The notes under the pieces: generated by a model
Database searches by the model: none
Told to the model about the DNA's origin: nothing
What the model saw: the letters and a program-made list of their open reading frames with translations, nothing else
In this document: positions 38,801-49,349 of the stretch, piece after piece
Numbering within the stretch: the stretch's first letter is position 1
How the letters are laid out: every line of letters starts with the position of its first letter
Translations under genes and position numbers: made by a program
Source of the DNA: Bolinopsis microptera
Taxonomy: Eukaryota > Ctenophora > Tentaculata > Lobata > Bolinopsidae
Direction of reading: 5' to 3'
DNA: 64,000 nucleotides
Assembly: GCF_026151205.1 (NCBI RefSeq)
Contig: NC_087075.1
Location: 4,004,359 to 4,068,358, forward strand

Positions 38801-41800
38801 TGAACACGTGACGTGTTACCATGGTTACAACAATTAGTGGCGACCTTTTCTAGAGTTGACTTTTATACAAGCTCCATTGTTTATTTATAAAATTATATAT
38901 TAACTGTAATACGCCCGCTGGTGGATATAATCCACATCACCTCGACCCGCGGGCGGAAAAATCGTATAGCACTCGGGCCCGATGGGCCCTCCGTGCTATA
39001 CGAAAATATGTCCTCCTCGGGCTAGCGCCCTCGGGGACATATGAAATATTGCACGCGCGTGCGCGTGCAATATTTTGTTCCGCCCGCGAGTCTCCGGTGA
39101 TATGTATATATATTGGAGCTTAGTTTCATTCAATTATTCTGTTAAACTTCTTTGGTATTTTAGTGACCGCAGTTTACGATCATTAGCATTTTATGGAGTT
39201 AAGTTATTGAGTTAAGTTTTAGGGAGACGAAGTTGATGAATGAACTTTGTTTGAGAATTTAATTGGACTCTGACCCCTGCAGGTCTGTTAGACCCACAGG
39301 AATTGAAATTAAATTATAAACTTTGGAGGACAATAACCTTCTCATTTCTCAGTTTCTTCTCAGTTGCCACTTAAGCGTTCATACACGACACATCTTACAA
39401 CACTTACCATCATCCTACATTACACATTCTGATTCCCCCGGCATCCTCCCGTAGGACTGCCATACCCCAGAGGTAGGCAAAGCTGAAAGCATCCACATGC
39501 TATCCTTTCGTGGGCCACCCAGGCTACACAGTACACAATAGGGCATAACCTTCAAATTTCCTTAACCACACAATATGGCATCATCCGGAACAAACCTTCT
39601 AATTTCCTTAACCACACAATAGGGCATCATCCGAAACAAACTTTTTCATTTCCTTAACCACACAATAGGGCATCATCCAGAACAAACCTTTTCATTTCCT
39701 TAGCCACACAATAGGGCATCATCCAGAACAAACCTTCTCATTTCCTTATCCACACAATAGGGCATCATCCGGAACAAACCTTTTCATTTCCTTAACCACA
39801 CAATAAGGCATCATCCAGAACAAACCTTTTCATTTCCTTAACCACACAATAGGGCATCATCCAGAACAAACCTTTTCATTTCCTTAGCCACACAATAGGG
39901 CATCATCCAGAACAAACCTTCTCATTTCCTTAACCACACAATAGGGCATCATCCAGAACAAACCTTTCCATTTCCTTAACCACACAATAGGGCATCATCC
40001 AGAACAAACCTTCTCATTTCCTTAACCACACAATAGGGCATCATCCAGAACAAACCTTTCCATTTCCTTAACCACACAATAGGGCATCATCCGGAACAAA
40101 CCTTCTCATTTCCTTAACCACACAATAGGGCATCATCCAGAACAAACCTTTTCATTTCCTTAACCACACAATAGGGCATCATCCAGAACAAACCTTTTCA
40201 TTTCCTTAACCACACAATAGGGCATCATCCAGAACAAACCTTTTCATTTCCTTAACCACACAATAGGGCATCATCCAGAACAAACCTTTTCATTTCCTTA
40301 GCCACACAATAGGGCATCATCCAGAACGAACCTTCTCATTTCCATAACCACACAATAGGGCATCATCCAGAACAAACCTTTTCATTTCCTTAACCACACA
40401 ATAGGGCATCATCCAGAACAAACCTTCTCATTTCCTTAACCACACAATATAGGGCATCATCCAGAACAAACCTTTTCATTTCCTTAACCACACAATAGGG
40501 CATCATCCAGAACAAACCTTCCCATTTCCTTAACCACACAATAGGGCATCATCCGGAACAAACCTTCTCATTTCCTTAACCACACCATAGGGCATCATCC
40601 AGAACAAACCTTCTCATTTCCTTAACCACACAATAGGGCATCATCCGGAACAGCAGCGCCTCCGACATGTCGTTTTGCATTTTCAGTACTTTCATTGTCG
40701 TCTTCGTTCTTTCGCTTTGAGCCTGTGAGAGGAGCCGAGCTTTACACCAACATACAAATTTATTAATACTCATTGATTTCATACAATTTGTTTAAAATGG
40801 ATTTTACCGTAAGGTCTGTACTATTCACTTATTGGCCCATAAAATATTAAAATCGCTAAAATATTCAAAATCTCTACTATCAGATCTACACCTTGAGGTA
40901 CAGATAGATTTGTTTTATCTTTCTGATGTCGATGACAGCAAAAACAGAAAGAACAAGGCATAGTATGATGAGGACAACTTCTGTAGCGTACTGGTAGAGG
41001 ATAGCTTTATTGATAAGACTGGTCATGTTCTCGTTCACTGTGAAGGCTACTGCATCTTGGATCGCTTTTATGTGCTGAAGGTGAAGTAATTACAGATGTA
41101 ATTCGGACAGTTTTAGAGCTTATTATTTAAACTTCGTGAAAATTCAATACGGTTCAATATAATCATATTACTATATAGCAATGCACTATTTTGTACAAAT
41201 TGTCACATGGTATCCTATCAACTCAGCAGCTATAAAAGTATAAACACGCAACATAATCATAGTAGTATGAATGTAATAACTAATATATGCTACTAATCAA
41301 TATTACAGGTAGTAAGTTACAAATACGTATTATAATGTTACATACCATTACTAAAGTACTAAGTTACTACTAATCACGGTCCCTTGCAGGTATTAAATCT
41401 ACAAACCCACCTCATCGTAGCTCATGCCGATGTTAATCCAGAACAGAGCGATCTTGTGGGACTGCTCCACCGGTGCATTGTCTCTAATCTGCTTGAGGAG
41501 AGTCCTCAGATCACCGCTGAAACGGCATTTTAATTGGAAGTAGTCATGGAAACGGTATTATTAAACATAGTTTGGATTTTTATTCCGATAAATAAGTCCA
41601 ACTTCAAAGCAGCTGTCTTACTAAAGAATCTCCTAATCACATTGAAGACATTGTATACTACTAGTTGATAGTTTATATTACCATGAAGCAGTGTATTAAC
41701 AATAACGTAAAAGACTTTGTGTTTGGAATGATGGTATATCATGTTTGATATTTCATATTATATAATATTGGTAGCAGTGGACAATGTCCGTTACCTCTGT

Positions 41801-44800
41801 ATTGTGCTCTGCCAATTGCAACACTTGAATTACTTTATTGTATAATTATACTGTTTGACACTTTTTAGTAACTGCAGAAGATGCATCTGACCATTTTCAA
41901 TAGTTCCTACTTTTAGTTTTATCATGTTTGAAATGTATACCTGTATTTGAACAGAGACTGGTATATTTTCGATCTGATTGAGTCCCCGCCATAAATTTGG
42001 GAGAATTGCAGTGAATAGTCGTGCAGCTGAAACGAGTGTTAGTTAGAAAAATAATGCTTGTTCGATTGGTTTTAGCCAGTAGATACTTAGATAGTATACC
42101 AGAATATTTTGAAGTAATGATACATCTTCTGCATCATTAACCCAACATAATGTTTAAAGTGATTCCGATGATAAATCCAAGAAGTGTCCAACATAGCTGG
42201 CATGTCAAAATGAGCCAGATGTAATATTAAAGCTACATTCAAAGCACCAATAAAGAGGGATTGTATGTCGAGGGAGATAGTTACTAGGTTACTAGGTTAC
42301 TAAAACTCACCTAGGTTACTAGGTTACTAAAACTCACCTTCAAAGCACCAATAAAGAGGGAGTGTATGTCGAGGGAGATGGTTCCGTTCATGAAGTACAT
42401 CACTCCCACGCTCTCTATCAAGAAGAGCTGGTACCTGCTAAAGATGATCGTCTCGTACGTGACCTGCAGTTATTAGAACTGGTTACTAGGTTGCTAAAAC
42501 TCATCTTAATTTTTTAAAAGACAAGACTAAAAAAGACTAACAAAATCGTCCACTCGAGGTACAACAGATTCCTTACTGTGAAGCTTAACAGAATTGATTG
42601 AAATGATTACCTTGGTAACCTTGGTAACTCATTTAAAAAAGTTAAGACTATAACCAATCACTTGACTCACCAAAGTGTTCCACACAAGTGAAAAAGAACC
42701 ACCCTGTAACGACTGAATTACTCCTTCATAAATAATCTTAATCATGATGTGATAAGCTTTAAAGGCCTCTTCTGCACGCAGCCTCTGTGCGTCAATAAGT
42801 CCCCGTAGCTTCTCCAAGTCCGCTATAAATTCAAGCTTACTCGCGTAGTTGGTTTCAAGTGTCTTGGGCCACGTTGATATGAGAGCTGAGAGATAAAAAT
42901 ATCATTTAGAATATTTTAAAATGGAATTTTGTGTGGACAAGGTTATTAGTAATTAGTATTACTATGATATTTTGGAGAGGTTCACTGTTTATCAGTCTCA
43001 TGATAAGATAATAATTTTAGGGATAATATCCGGTAGTAGAGACTAGGTAGGAAAAGTGAAACTACTGTTTAGGAGGAAACGCGAGCTTTAAGTTTGCTAC
43101 ACTTTTATCAGGCTCAAATTATTTGTTATATAGTAGTGTTGAAAGTATTAAAGGTTATTAATACTTTCAACACTACTATATAAAAAATAATTTGAGGCTC
43201 TAATGATGTAGTTTTACGAAGATTTCAAGCCTTATGTTGTGTGTTTCCTTTCGTGTTCAAAAGCATTATAAAGGTTATTTGTTATATAGTAGTGTTGAAA
43301 GTATTAAAGGTTATTAATGTATCACAATTTCTCTCTTGGAATTACAAAAACCAGCTTCATTTCTTTTAATAATCTGACCTAAAGATTCGTTGCTCTTTAT
43401 TCTGAGGTCACTGACAACCACAACTGGGTAGTCGAGGTTTCCGTATATGTACATCATAGTCCACAACATCTCAGCATTCAGTCCTTCTACTGCTTTAGAA
43501 AACTGAAATAAAATAGTCAAGTAAAAATAAATAAATTAGTCCCTCATAAGCTTTAGGAAGCTGAAATGTATTAGTCCCTTAGAAAATGAAATACGCTCAT
43601 ACAGGGTGAGTTGAAAATAGTGTGTGGAATGTAAAGATCGATAATTTTTTTTATGAAGGAGCAAATTTTGAAAGGTGTATTGCTATCAGTTCATAAACGT
43701 TACACATTTCATTGTTGCATCTCATTCGATTCTGACTCATAATTTGGATGATTTTTGGCAGTTTCCCAAAAATTCGTAAATTCGTCCTAATGGGGTTCTC
43801 AAATCGCGTGCCCTGAAAATCGAGTCTACAAATATATCTTCTCCTACATATTTTGCGCAATCACCCTGAAACTTTCAGGATATGTTCTAGGGATCATTTA
43901 GAAGAGATGAGCCAGACAAAATTTTGAGATAAGCCTTTAATACATTTTTGTAGTTCTTCAACTGATATAACAGTGTAGTGAGCTGAAAAATAAAGATAAA
44001 AAGTCATTAAAACTACTTTAGAAAAATAAAATAGAATTGATTAAAATATCCGCAAAGTTATTTAAGTAAAACTAACTTGTTGGCTGCTTCCCACTAGATT
44101 GTGATTAGCACGACTTTGTCCGTGCGACGTATTTCCCTGGAATACATACAATTATGTAACGTGATGGAAATATTTTAAACGGGTAATAACCTGTCCAAAC
44201 CCAGGATACATAACATGAAGACTTTGTTGTAACTTTGTATGAGAAGCATTAATACTGATAATTAAATAATATCCAGTTGAAGGAAAATAAATGAAACAGG
44301 AAGTTAGGAATATGGGCAAATGTTCGGCGTCAACACCATCTTCAGACTCAATAAATGTATTTAAATGTAGTTGTGAAAATAGTTTAAAACTTATTTTATC
44401 TATATTATATTTTTGTCTATCAATTTTTTTCTATTATCAATTTTTTATAAGGGTAACTTAGTAACTGGTTACTAGGCTACTAAAACTGGTTACTAGGTTA
44501 CTAGAACTGGTTACTAGAACTGGTTACTAGAACTGGTTACTAGAACTGGTTACTAGAACTGGTTACTAGAACTGGTTACTAGAACTGGTTACTAGAACTG
44601 ATTACTATAACTAGGTTACTAGGTTACTAGAACTGGTTACTAGGTTACTAAAACTGGTTACTAGGTTACTAGAACTGGTTACTAGGTTACTAGAACTGTT
44701 AACTAGGTTACTAGAACTGGTTACTAGGTAACTATAACTGGTGACTAGGTTACTAGAACTGGTTACTAGGCTACTAGAACTGGTTACTAGGTTACTAGAA

Positions 44801-47725
44801 ACTGGTTACTAGGTAACTAAAACTGGTTACTAGGTAACTAGAACTTATTACTAGGTTGCTAGAACTGGTTACTAGAACTGGTTACTAAAACTGGTTACTA
44901 GAACTGGTTACTAGAACTGGTTACTGGCACTGGTTACTAGAACTGGTTACTAAAACTGGTTACTAGAACTGATTACTATAACTAGGTTACTAGAACTGGT
45001 TACTAGGTTACTAGAACTGGTTACTAGGTTACTAAAACTGGTTACTAGGTTACTAGAACTGGTTACTAGGTTACTAGAACTGGTTACTAGGTTACTAGAA
45101 CTGGTTACTAGAACTGGTTACTAGAACTGGTTACTAGAACTGGTTACTAGAACTGGTTACTAGAACTGGTTACTAGAACTGGTTACTAGAACTGGTTACT
45201 AGAACTGGTTACTAGAACTGACTACTATAACTAGGTTACTATAACTGGTTACTAGGTTACTAGAACTGGTTACTAGGTTACTAGAACTGGTTACTAGGTT
45301 ACTAGAACTGGTTACTAGGTTACTAGAACTGGTTACTAGGTTACTCAAACTGGTTACTAGGTTACTAGAACTGGTTACTAGGTTACTAGAACTGGTTACT
45401 AGGTTACTAGAACTGGTTACTAGGTTACTAGAACTGGTTACTAGGTTACTAGAACTGGTTACTAGGTTAATATAGAACTGGTACCTGGTAGATATGGTAG
45501 CAGGAGTAACAAACCACCGCTAAGATGGGAATTATAATACAGACTATTATATTCCTGCTCTTCTTCTTGTACTCGAAACCTTTGTCGTCCTGTCACATGA
45601 TGTTTAATTCCAGTTACACCACAAGATACAAAATAGAATAACAAGGTCACATGTTACAGTAAGAAAAAGATTCAACGAACCCTTATACTTTACCGCGGCT
45701 GGTTCCTTTTTCTTAAACTCTGTGGTAAATTGTGGTTTTACAGTAGTGATAATTACGGTTATTCTGCCTCTTGATCGCTCAGTATAAATTGTAAAATAAA
45801 TTGTCTTACCATAATATATTGATCTTTATACGACCCGCTTATCATTGGTTATAATTCTAGCTGGTCGAGTCGATTAGTGGTAGACGGAGTCAGTATTTGA
45901 GAAAAGGTGGATACAAAGTCATATCAATCGTAGAAAATCATAGAGTTTAAGTTTTAAACAGTTTTATCGCAAAATATAAGAAAATACTTACATTCACTAC
46001 GCTGTCCACAATATCATTAAAATCATTTTGTATTTTATCCCAGGAATTTACTGAATCTGAAAAAATAATTTCATGATAATTTGATCGTTTGATAATGAAA
46101 CATATCGCATCAGGAATATGAGGAATAAGAATTTGTAAAATGAGATAATGACTGATCAGGAAAGCATGTCCACGAAATACTTGATAGTGATCGCATGGGG
46201 CCAACAATGCTGAGTGGAAGGGTTGAAGACAAATAATTAAAATTACCAGCAATCCTGAGTGAAAGGATTGAAGACAGATAATTAACTTTACCAGCAATAC
46301 TGAGTGAAAAGGTTGAAGACAGATAATTAACTTTACCAGCAATACTGAGTGAAAGGATTGAAGACAGACAATTAACTTTACCAGCAATACTGAGTGAAAA
46401 GGTTGAAGACAGATAATTAACTTTACCAGCAATACTGAGTGAAAAGGTTGAAGACAGATAATTAACTTTACCAGCAATACTGAGTGAAAGGATTGAAGAC
46501 AGATAATTAACTTTACCAGCAATACTGAGTGAAAAGGTTGAAGACAGATAATTAACTTTACCAGCAATACTGAGTGAAAAGGTTGAAGACAGATAATTAA
46601 CTTTACCAGCAATACTGAGTGAAAAGGTTGAAGACAGATAATTAACTTTACCAGCAATACTGAGTGAAAGGATTGAAGACAGATAATTAACTTTACCAGC
46701 AATACTGAGTGAAAAGGTTGAAGACAGATAATTAACTTTACCAGCAATACTGAGTGAAAAGGTTGAAGACAGATAATTAACTTTACCAGCAATACTGAGT
46801 GAAAAGGTTGAAGACAGATAATTAACTTTACCAGCAATACTGAGTGAAAGGGTTGAAGACAAATAATTAAAATTACCAGCATTCCTGAGTGAAAGGATTG
46901 AAGACAGATAATTAACTTTACCAGCAATACTGAGTGAAAGGATTGAAGGCAGACAATTAACTTTACCAGCAATACTGAGTGAAAAGGTTGAAGACAGATA
47001 ATTAACTTTACCAGCAATACTGAGCGAAAGGGTTGAAGACAGATAATTAACTTTACCAGCAATACTGAGTGAAAGGGTTGAAGACAAATAATTAAAATTA
47101 CCAGCATTCCTGAGTGAAAGGATTGAAGACAGATAATTAACTTTACCAGCAATACTGAGTGAAAGGATTGAAGACAAACAATTAACTTTACCAGCAATAC
47201 TGAGTGAAAAGGTTGAAGACAGATAATTAACTTTACCAGCAATATTGAGTGAAAGGGTTGAAGACAGATAATTAATATCAAATAACGGAGTAGTTCGCTG
47301 TTTATTAGTCTCATGATTGAAATACTGATATCTGGATATTATCCGGTTGGAAGAGACAAGGACAAGTGAAACAAGGAAGTTAGGAGTAAGGGCAAATTTT
47401 CGGCGTCAACGCCATCTTCAGGCTCAATAAATGTAATAGATTTGTGGTGTTGTAATTAGTTTAAAACTCATTACAAATCTATTACATTTATTGAGCCTGA
47501 AGATGGCGTTGACGCCGAAAATTTGCCCTTACTCCTAACTTCCTTGTTTCACTTGTCCTTGTCTCTTCCAACCGGATAATATCCAGATAACAGATAATTA
47601 ACTTTACCAGCAATACTGAGTGAAAGGGTTGAAGCACCGGGAGACTTGTTCTTTTCCCCTTTAATGTGCACCTTTTTCTTAGGGAGGAGCCGTCTCCGTG
47701 ACTTGTACAGCTTATTAATCCTCAT
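35785..47725 (-). CDS. NIT-domain receptor guanylate cyclase, 18 exons
   Basis: Makes cGMP from GTP at the membrane. Exons (minus): 47608-47725, 45992-46056, 45485-45589, 44077-44136, 43944-43982, 43346-43502, 42671-42885, 42338-42464, 41941-42026, 41411-41516, 40892-41074, 40610-40722, 38215-38293, 37920-37994, 36655-36865, 36259-36357, 36027-36112, 35785-35883; about 673 residues. A basic N-terminus leads to TM1 ([15 protein letters not shown]), then a NIT nitrate/nitrite-sensor region (exons 5-10), TM2 ([15 protein letters not shown]), a signalling helix ([10 protein letters not shown]) and a class III cyclase domain. The cyclase domain has LFADLADF (metal Asp), [27 protein letters not shown] and [12 protein letters not shown]. 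The usual second metal Asp of IGDAY is Glu (AGECL). The guanine-selecting Glu and Cys appear kept. No kinase-homology domain, as in NIT cyclases. Phases agree throughout except one extra base in exon 8 (about 42420). The exon 15 donor may instead lie about 53 bases earlier. Confidence 0.88.
36909..37290. repeat. ~115-140-bp tandem unit containing copies of a splice acceptor
   Basis: Three further copies of a unit made of GTTACTAG-type repeats plus a segment containing CAAGCACCTGGTGGAGG. That segment is the exon 15 acceptor and first exon bases of the cyclase gene (36858-36874), so each copy holds a decoy 3' splice site on the minus strand. Confidence 0.88.
37291..37919. other. Cyclase intron 14
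   Basis: AT-rich, apart from a GGGGGCGGGCCGC block near 37334. Nothing else recognised. Confidence 0.5.
38355..38931. mobile_element. Element with ATATCCACCAGCG inverted ends, GC-rich termini
   Basis: TATATCCACCAGCG at the left (about 38356) and CGCTGGTGGATATA at the right (to about 38931) are inverted. The left end has AGCGGGCT..AGCCCGCT hairpins and repeated AGCCCGCT. The middle is AT-rich with no coding. It lies in cyclase intron 12, immediately beside the hairpin cluster at 38948-39088; the two may be one element. Confidence 0.5.
38948..39088. other. GC-rich cloverleaf-like cluster of three hairpins inside an outer stem
   Basis: An outer stem (CGCGGGCGGAA at 38948-38958 with TTCCGCCCGCG at 39078-39088) encloses three palindromes. 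They are TCGTATAGCAC/GTGCTATACGA (38962-39003, with GGGCCC repeats inside), ATATGTCC/GGACATAT (39006-39042) and a perfect 15+2+15 palindrome (39044-39075, arm AAATATTGCACGCGC). The whole 141 bases can fold as a four-way junction on either strand. Confidence 0.8.
39532..40655. repeat. 46-bp tandem array made of the cyclase exon 12 donor junction
   Basis: About 24 units. Read on the minus strand, each unit carries the last ~37 coding bases of exon 12 (GGATGATGCCCTATTGTG and onward to GAGAAG) followed by the donor GTTTGTT. The copy at the right end is the real exon. Most copies have CTGG where the exon has CCGG; a few keep CCGG. Confidence 0.95.
42235..42337. repeat. Partial duplicate of cyclase exon 8 end plus doubled donor
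   Basis: 42238-42281 repeats, with few changes, the exon 8 3' end (CAAAGCACCAATAAAGAGGG and onward). Between it and the exon, the donor-side segment CTCACCTAGGTTACTAGG occurs twice with GTTACTAG units. It looks like an early or reduced version of the larger junction arrays. Confidence 0.85.
43111..43200. repeat. Inverted repeat (~41-bp arms) in cyclase intron 6
   Basis: The left arm contains ATATAGTAGTGTTGAAAGT and the right arm its reverse complement, with a 5-base loop and AAATTATTT/AAATAATTT outer symmetry. Half copies occur at 43275-43320 and near 5290-5340. Confidence 0.8.
44230..44345. repeat. Single-arm relative of the 47329-47589 foldback
   Basis: Shares AATATCCAGTTG, ACAGGAAGTTAGGA, GGGCAAATGTTCGGCGTC and CATCTTCAGACTCAATAAA with one arm of that foldback, but without the second arm. 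A further weak relative starts near 42985. Confidence 0.7.
44455..45478. repeat. GTTACTAG / GGTTACTAGAACT array beside the cyclase exon 3 donor
   Basis: A kilobase of interleaved 8-bp (GTTACTAG) and 13-bp (GGTTACTAGAACT) units. On the minus strand it starts six bases after the exon 3 donor, and the intron's own first bases (GTACCAGTTCTA) resemble the unit GTAACCAGTTCTA. Confidence 0.93.
46200..47275. repeat. 45-bp tandem array made of the cyclase exon 1 donor junction
   Basis: About 24 units. On the minus strand each unit carries the last 27 bases of exon 1 (CTTTCACTCAGTATTGCTG) plus 18 intron bases starting GTAAAGTTAATT. The unit is a multiple of three, so it is open in two frames. The original junction (47590-47635) is now separated from the array by a foldback insertion. 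Confidence 0.95.
47329..47589. mobile_element. Foldback element with 117-bp perfectly paired arms
   Basis: 47329-47445 and 47473-47589 appear to be exact reverse complements, with a 27-base spacer. The outermost bases are TATCTGGATATTATCCGG. Array sequence ACAGATAATTAA occurs on both sides (near 47265-47276 and 47590-47601), so it inserted into the 45-bp array, perhaps with that as target duplication. Perfect arms imply very recent formation. Confidence 0.88.
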
Positions 47726-48264
47726 CCTGAGTTGACCAATTAAGACGGAAGTTGTTTCGTTTTTTCAGCTGTGATATGAAGTTTAATTTGGTAAAATGCT
47801 AAATTAACTGTAATTAGTGCTTTAGTGATCCAAGACATTTTCGTCCATTTAGAATAATTCTTTTACTCAATCAATGATCAACTCAGTTTCTAAGTTTATA
47901 AATTCGTTTCCGTAACATAAAAGTAAATTGATAAGAATCTCAATTCTCAAATACTATAATACAACTGCCAGAAATGTAAACTTTTACTAAAACACGATAA
48001 AAAATCATATTAAAACCGATACAATCTTCGAAGGACCCGAGTGAATTCAATAGTAATAAAGTCTGCAGGTGACAGTAGTAAGGTTTTATTGGAAGCGCCT
48101 GTCAAAGTCTATGAACTTACACCAGCCATTATTAAAGTTCTGAAAAGTGTACCCGTAATCTGGTGGTCACGTGATAACACACGTGATAGCACTATTTAGC
48201 TCTCAGCGACACGTACTTATAAATATAAGACGTACAAACTATATAAGTATATATTACGTAATTT
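47726..48264. other. Probable cyclase promoter and intergenic DNA
   Basis: Upstream of the cyclase ATG at 47725. AT-rich. No open frame of note. Confidence 0.4.
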
Positions 48265-48796
48265 TCGGTGCACTGTGTAGTGGTGTGGTGTGTGGTGTGT
48301 GGTGTGTGGTGTGTGGTGTGTGGTGTGTAGTGTGTAGTGTGTAGTGTGTAGTGTGTAGTGTGTGGTGTGTGGTGTGTGGTGTGTGGTGTGTAGTGGTGTG
48401 GTGTGTGGTGTGTGGTGTGTGGTGTGTGGTGTGTGGTGTGTAGTGTGTAGTGTGTAGTGTGTAGTGTGTAGTGTGTGGTGTGTGGTGTGTGGTGTGTGGT
48501 GTGTGGTGTGTGGTGTGTGGTGTGTGGTGTGTGGTGTGTGGTGTGTGGTGTGTGGTGTGTGGTGTGTGGTGTGTGGTGTGTGGTGTGTGGTGTGTGGTGT
48601 GTGTTGTGTGGTGTGTGGTGTGTGGTGTGTGGTGTGTGGTGTGTGGTGTGTGGTGTGTGGTGTGTGGTGTGTGGTGTGTGGTGTGTGGTGTGTGGTGTGT
48701 GGTGTGTAGTGTGTAGTGTGTAGTGTGTAGTGTGTAGTGTGTGGTGTGTGGTGTGTGGTGTGTGGTGTGTGGTGTGTGGTGTGTGGTGTGTGGTGT
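48265..48796. repeat. 7-bp tandem repeat (GTGTGTG / GTGTGTA variants)
   Basis: About 75 copies of a 7-bp unit, GTGTGTG, with blocks of GTGTGTA copies recurring in groups of about five (48325-48360, 48440-48475, 48705-48740). The blocks indicate higher-order duplication. It is open in several frames as an artefact. Confidence 0.95.
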
Positions 48797-49339
48797 AGGT
48801 ACCAACTACCAACTTAGCACTGCTTTGACAGCACTATGACACTACCGATATATTGTTTTTTCGATAAAGATGTGACAAAGTTAAATTCAGATAATTTCTT
48901 ACTTTTATTTAAAAAACATTCTTGCATAATATCTATTTTTATTGATGTATACTGTATAGACAAGACGGGAGCGTTAGGGCTCTCATTGACAAATTTTTGT
49001 TTAATCCTGTTTGCTTTGATACACTGTTTTGAAAGCTTTGACAGCATTCTGACACTACTGATACACTACTTTGAAAGCAGTGTGGCATTCACTTTCAAAT
49101 ACATTTTTTAATGATTTTAAGGACAACTACCTACAATGCCGGTAATTAACGTTCGTCTGTTCTTTTGTTGATAGACGAGCAGTTAGGAATAATGTTTGAG
49201 GAAATCATGGGATTATCTGTGAATAAATTCGTATCAGGCGTTTACTGCAGAAATAAGTTTCCATAGTCCCAAAAATCACCTCAATAATTGATCAGACTGG
49301 ATCTATGGTGAAAAGTATTTTGAGCAATTATTCAGGCAT
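48797..49339. other. Intergenic stretch
   Basis: Loose repeats of AGCACTGCTTTGACAGCA-like and GACACTAC(T/C)GATA phrases at 48815-48850 and 49025-49085. No gene seen. Confidence 0.4.
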
Positions 49340-49349
49340 GAATTAGAAC

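Noticed and set aside
46110-47314. Two long overlapping frames (355 and 455 codons) of 15-residue repeats
   Set aside because: Both are readings of the 45-bp array. One frame is of interest only as a possible exon 1 extension, not as a gene.
48192-48812. Several Thr/His or Val/Cys/Trp repeat frames on both strands
   Set aside because: Artefacts of the 7-bp GTGTGTG array, open in several frames at once.
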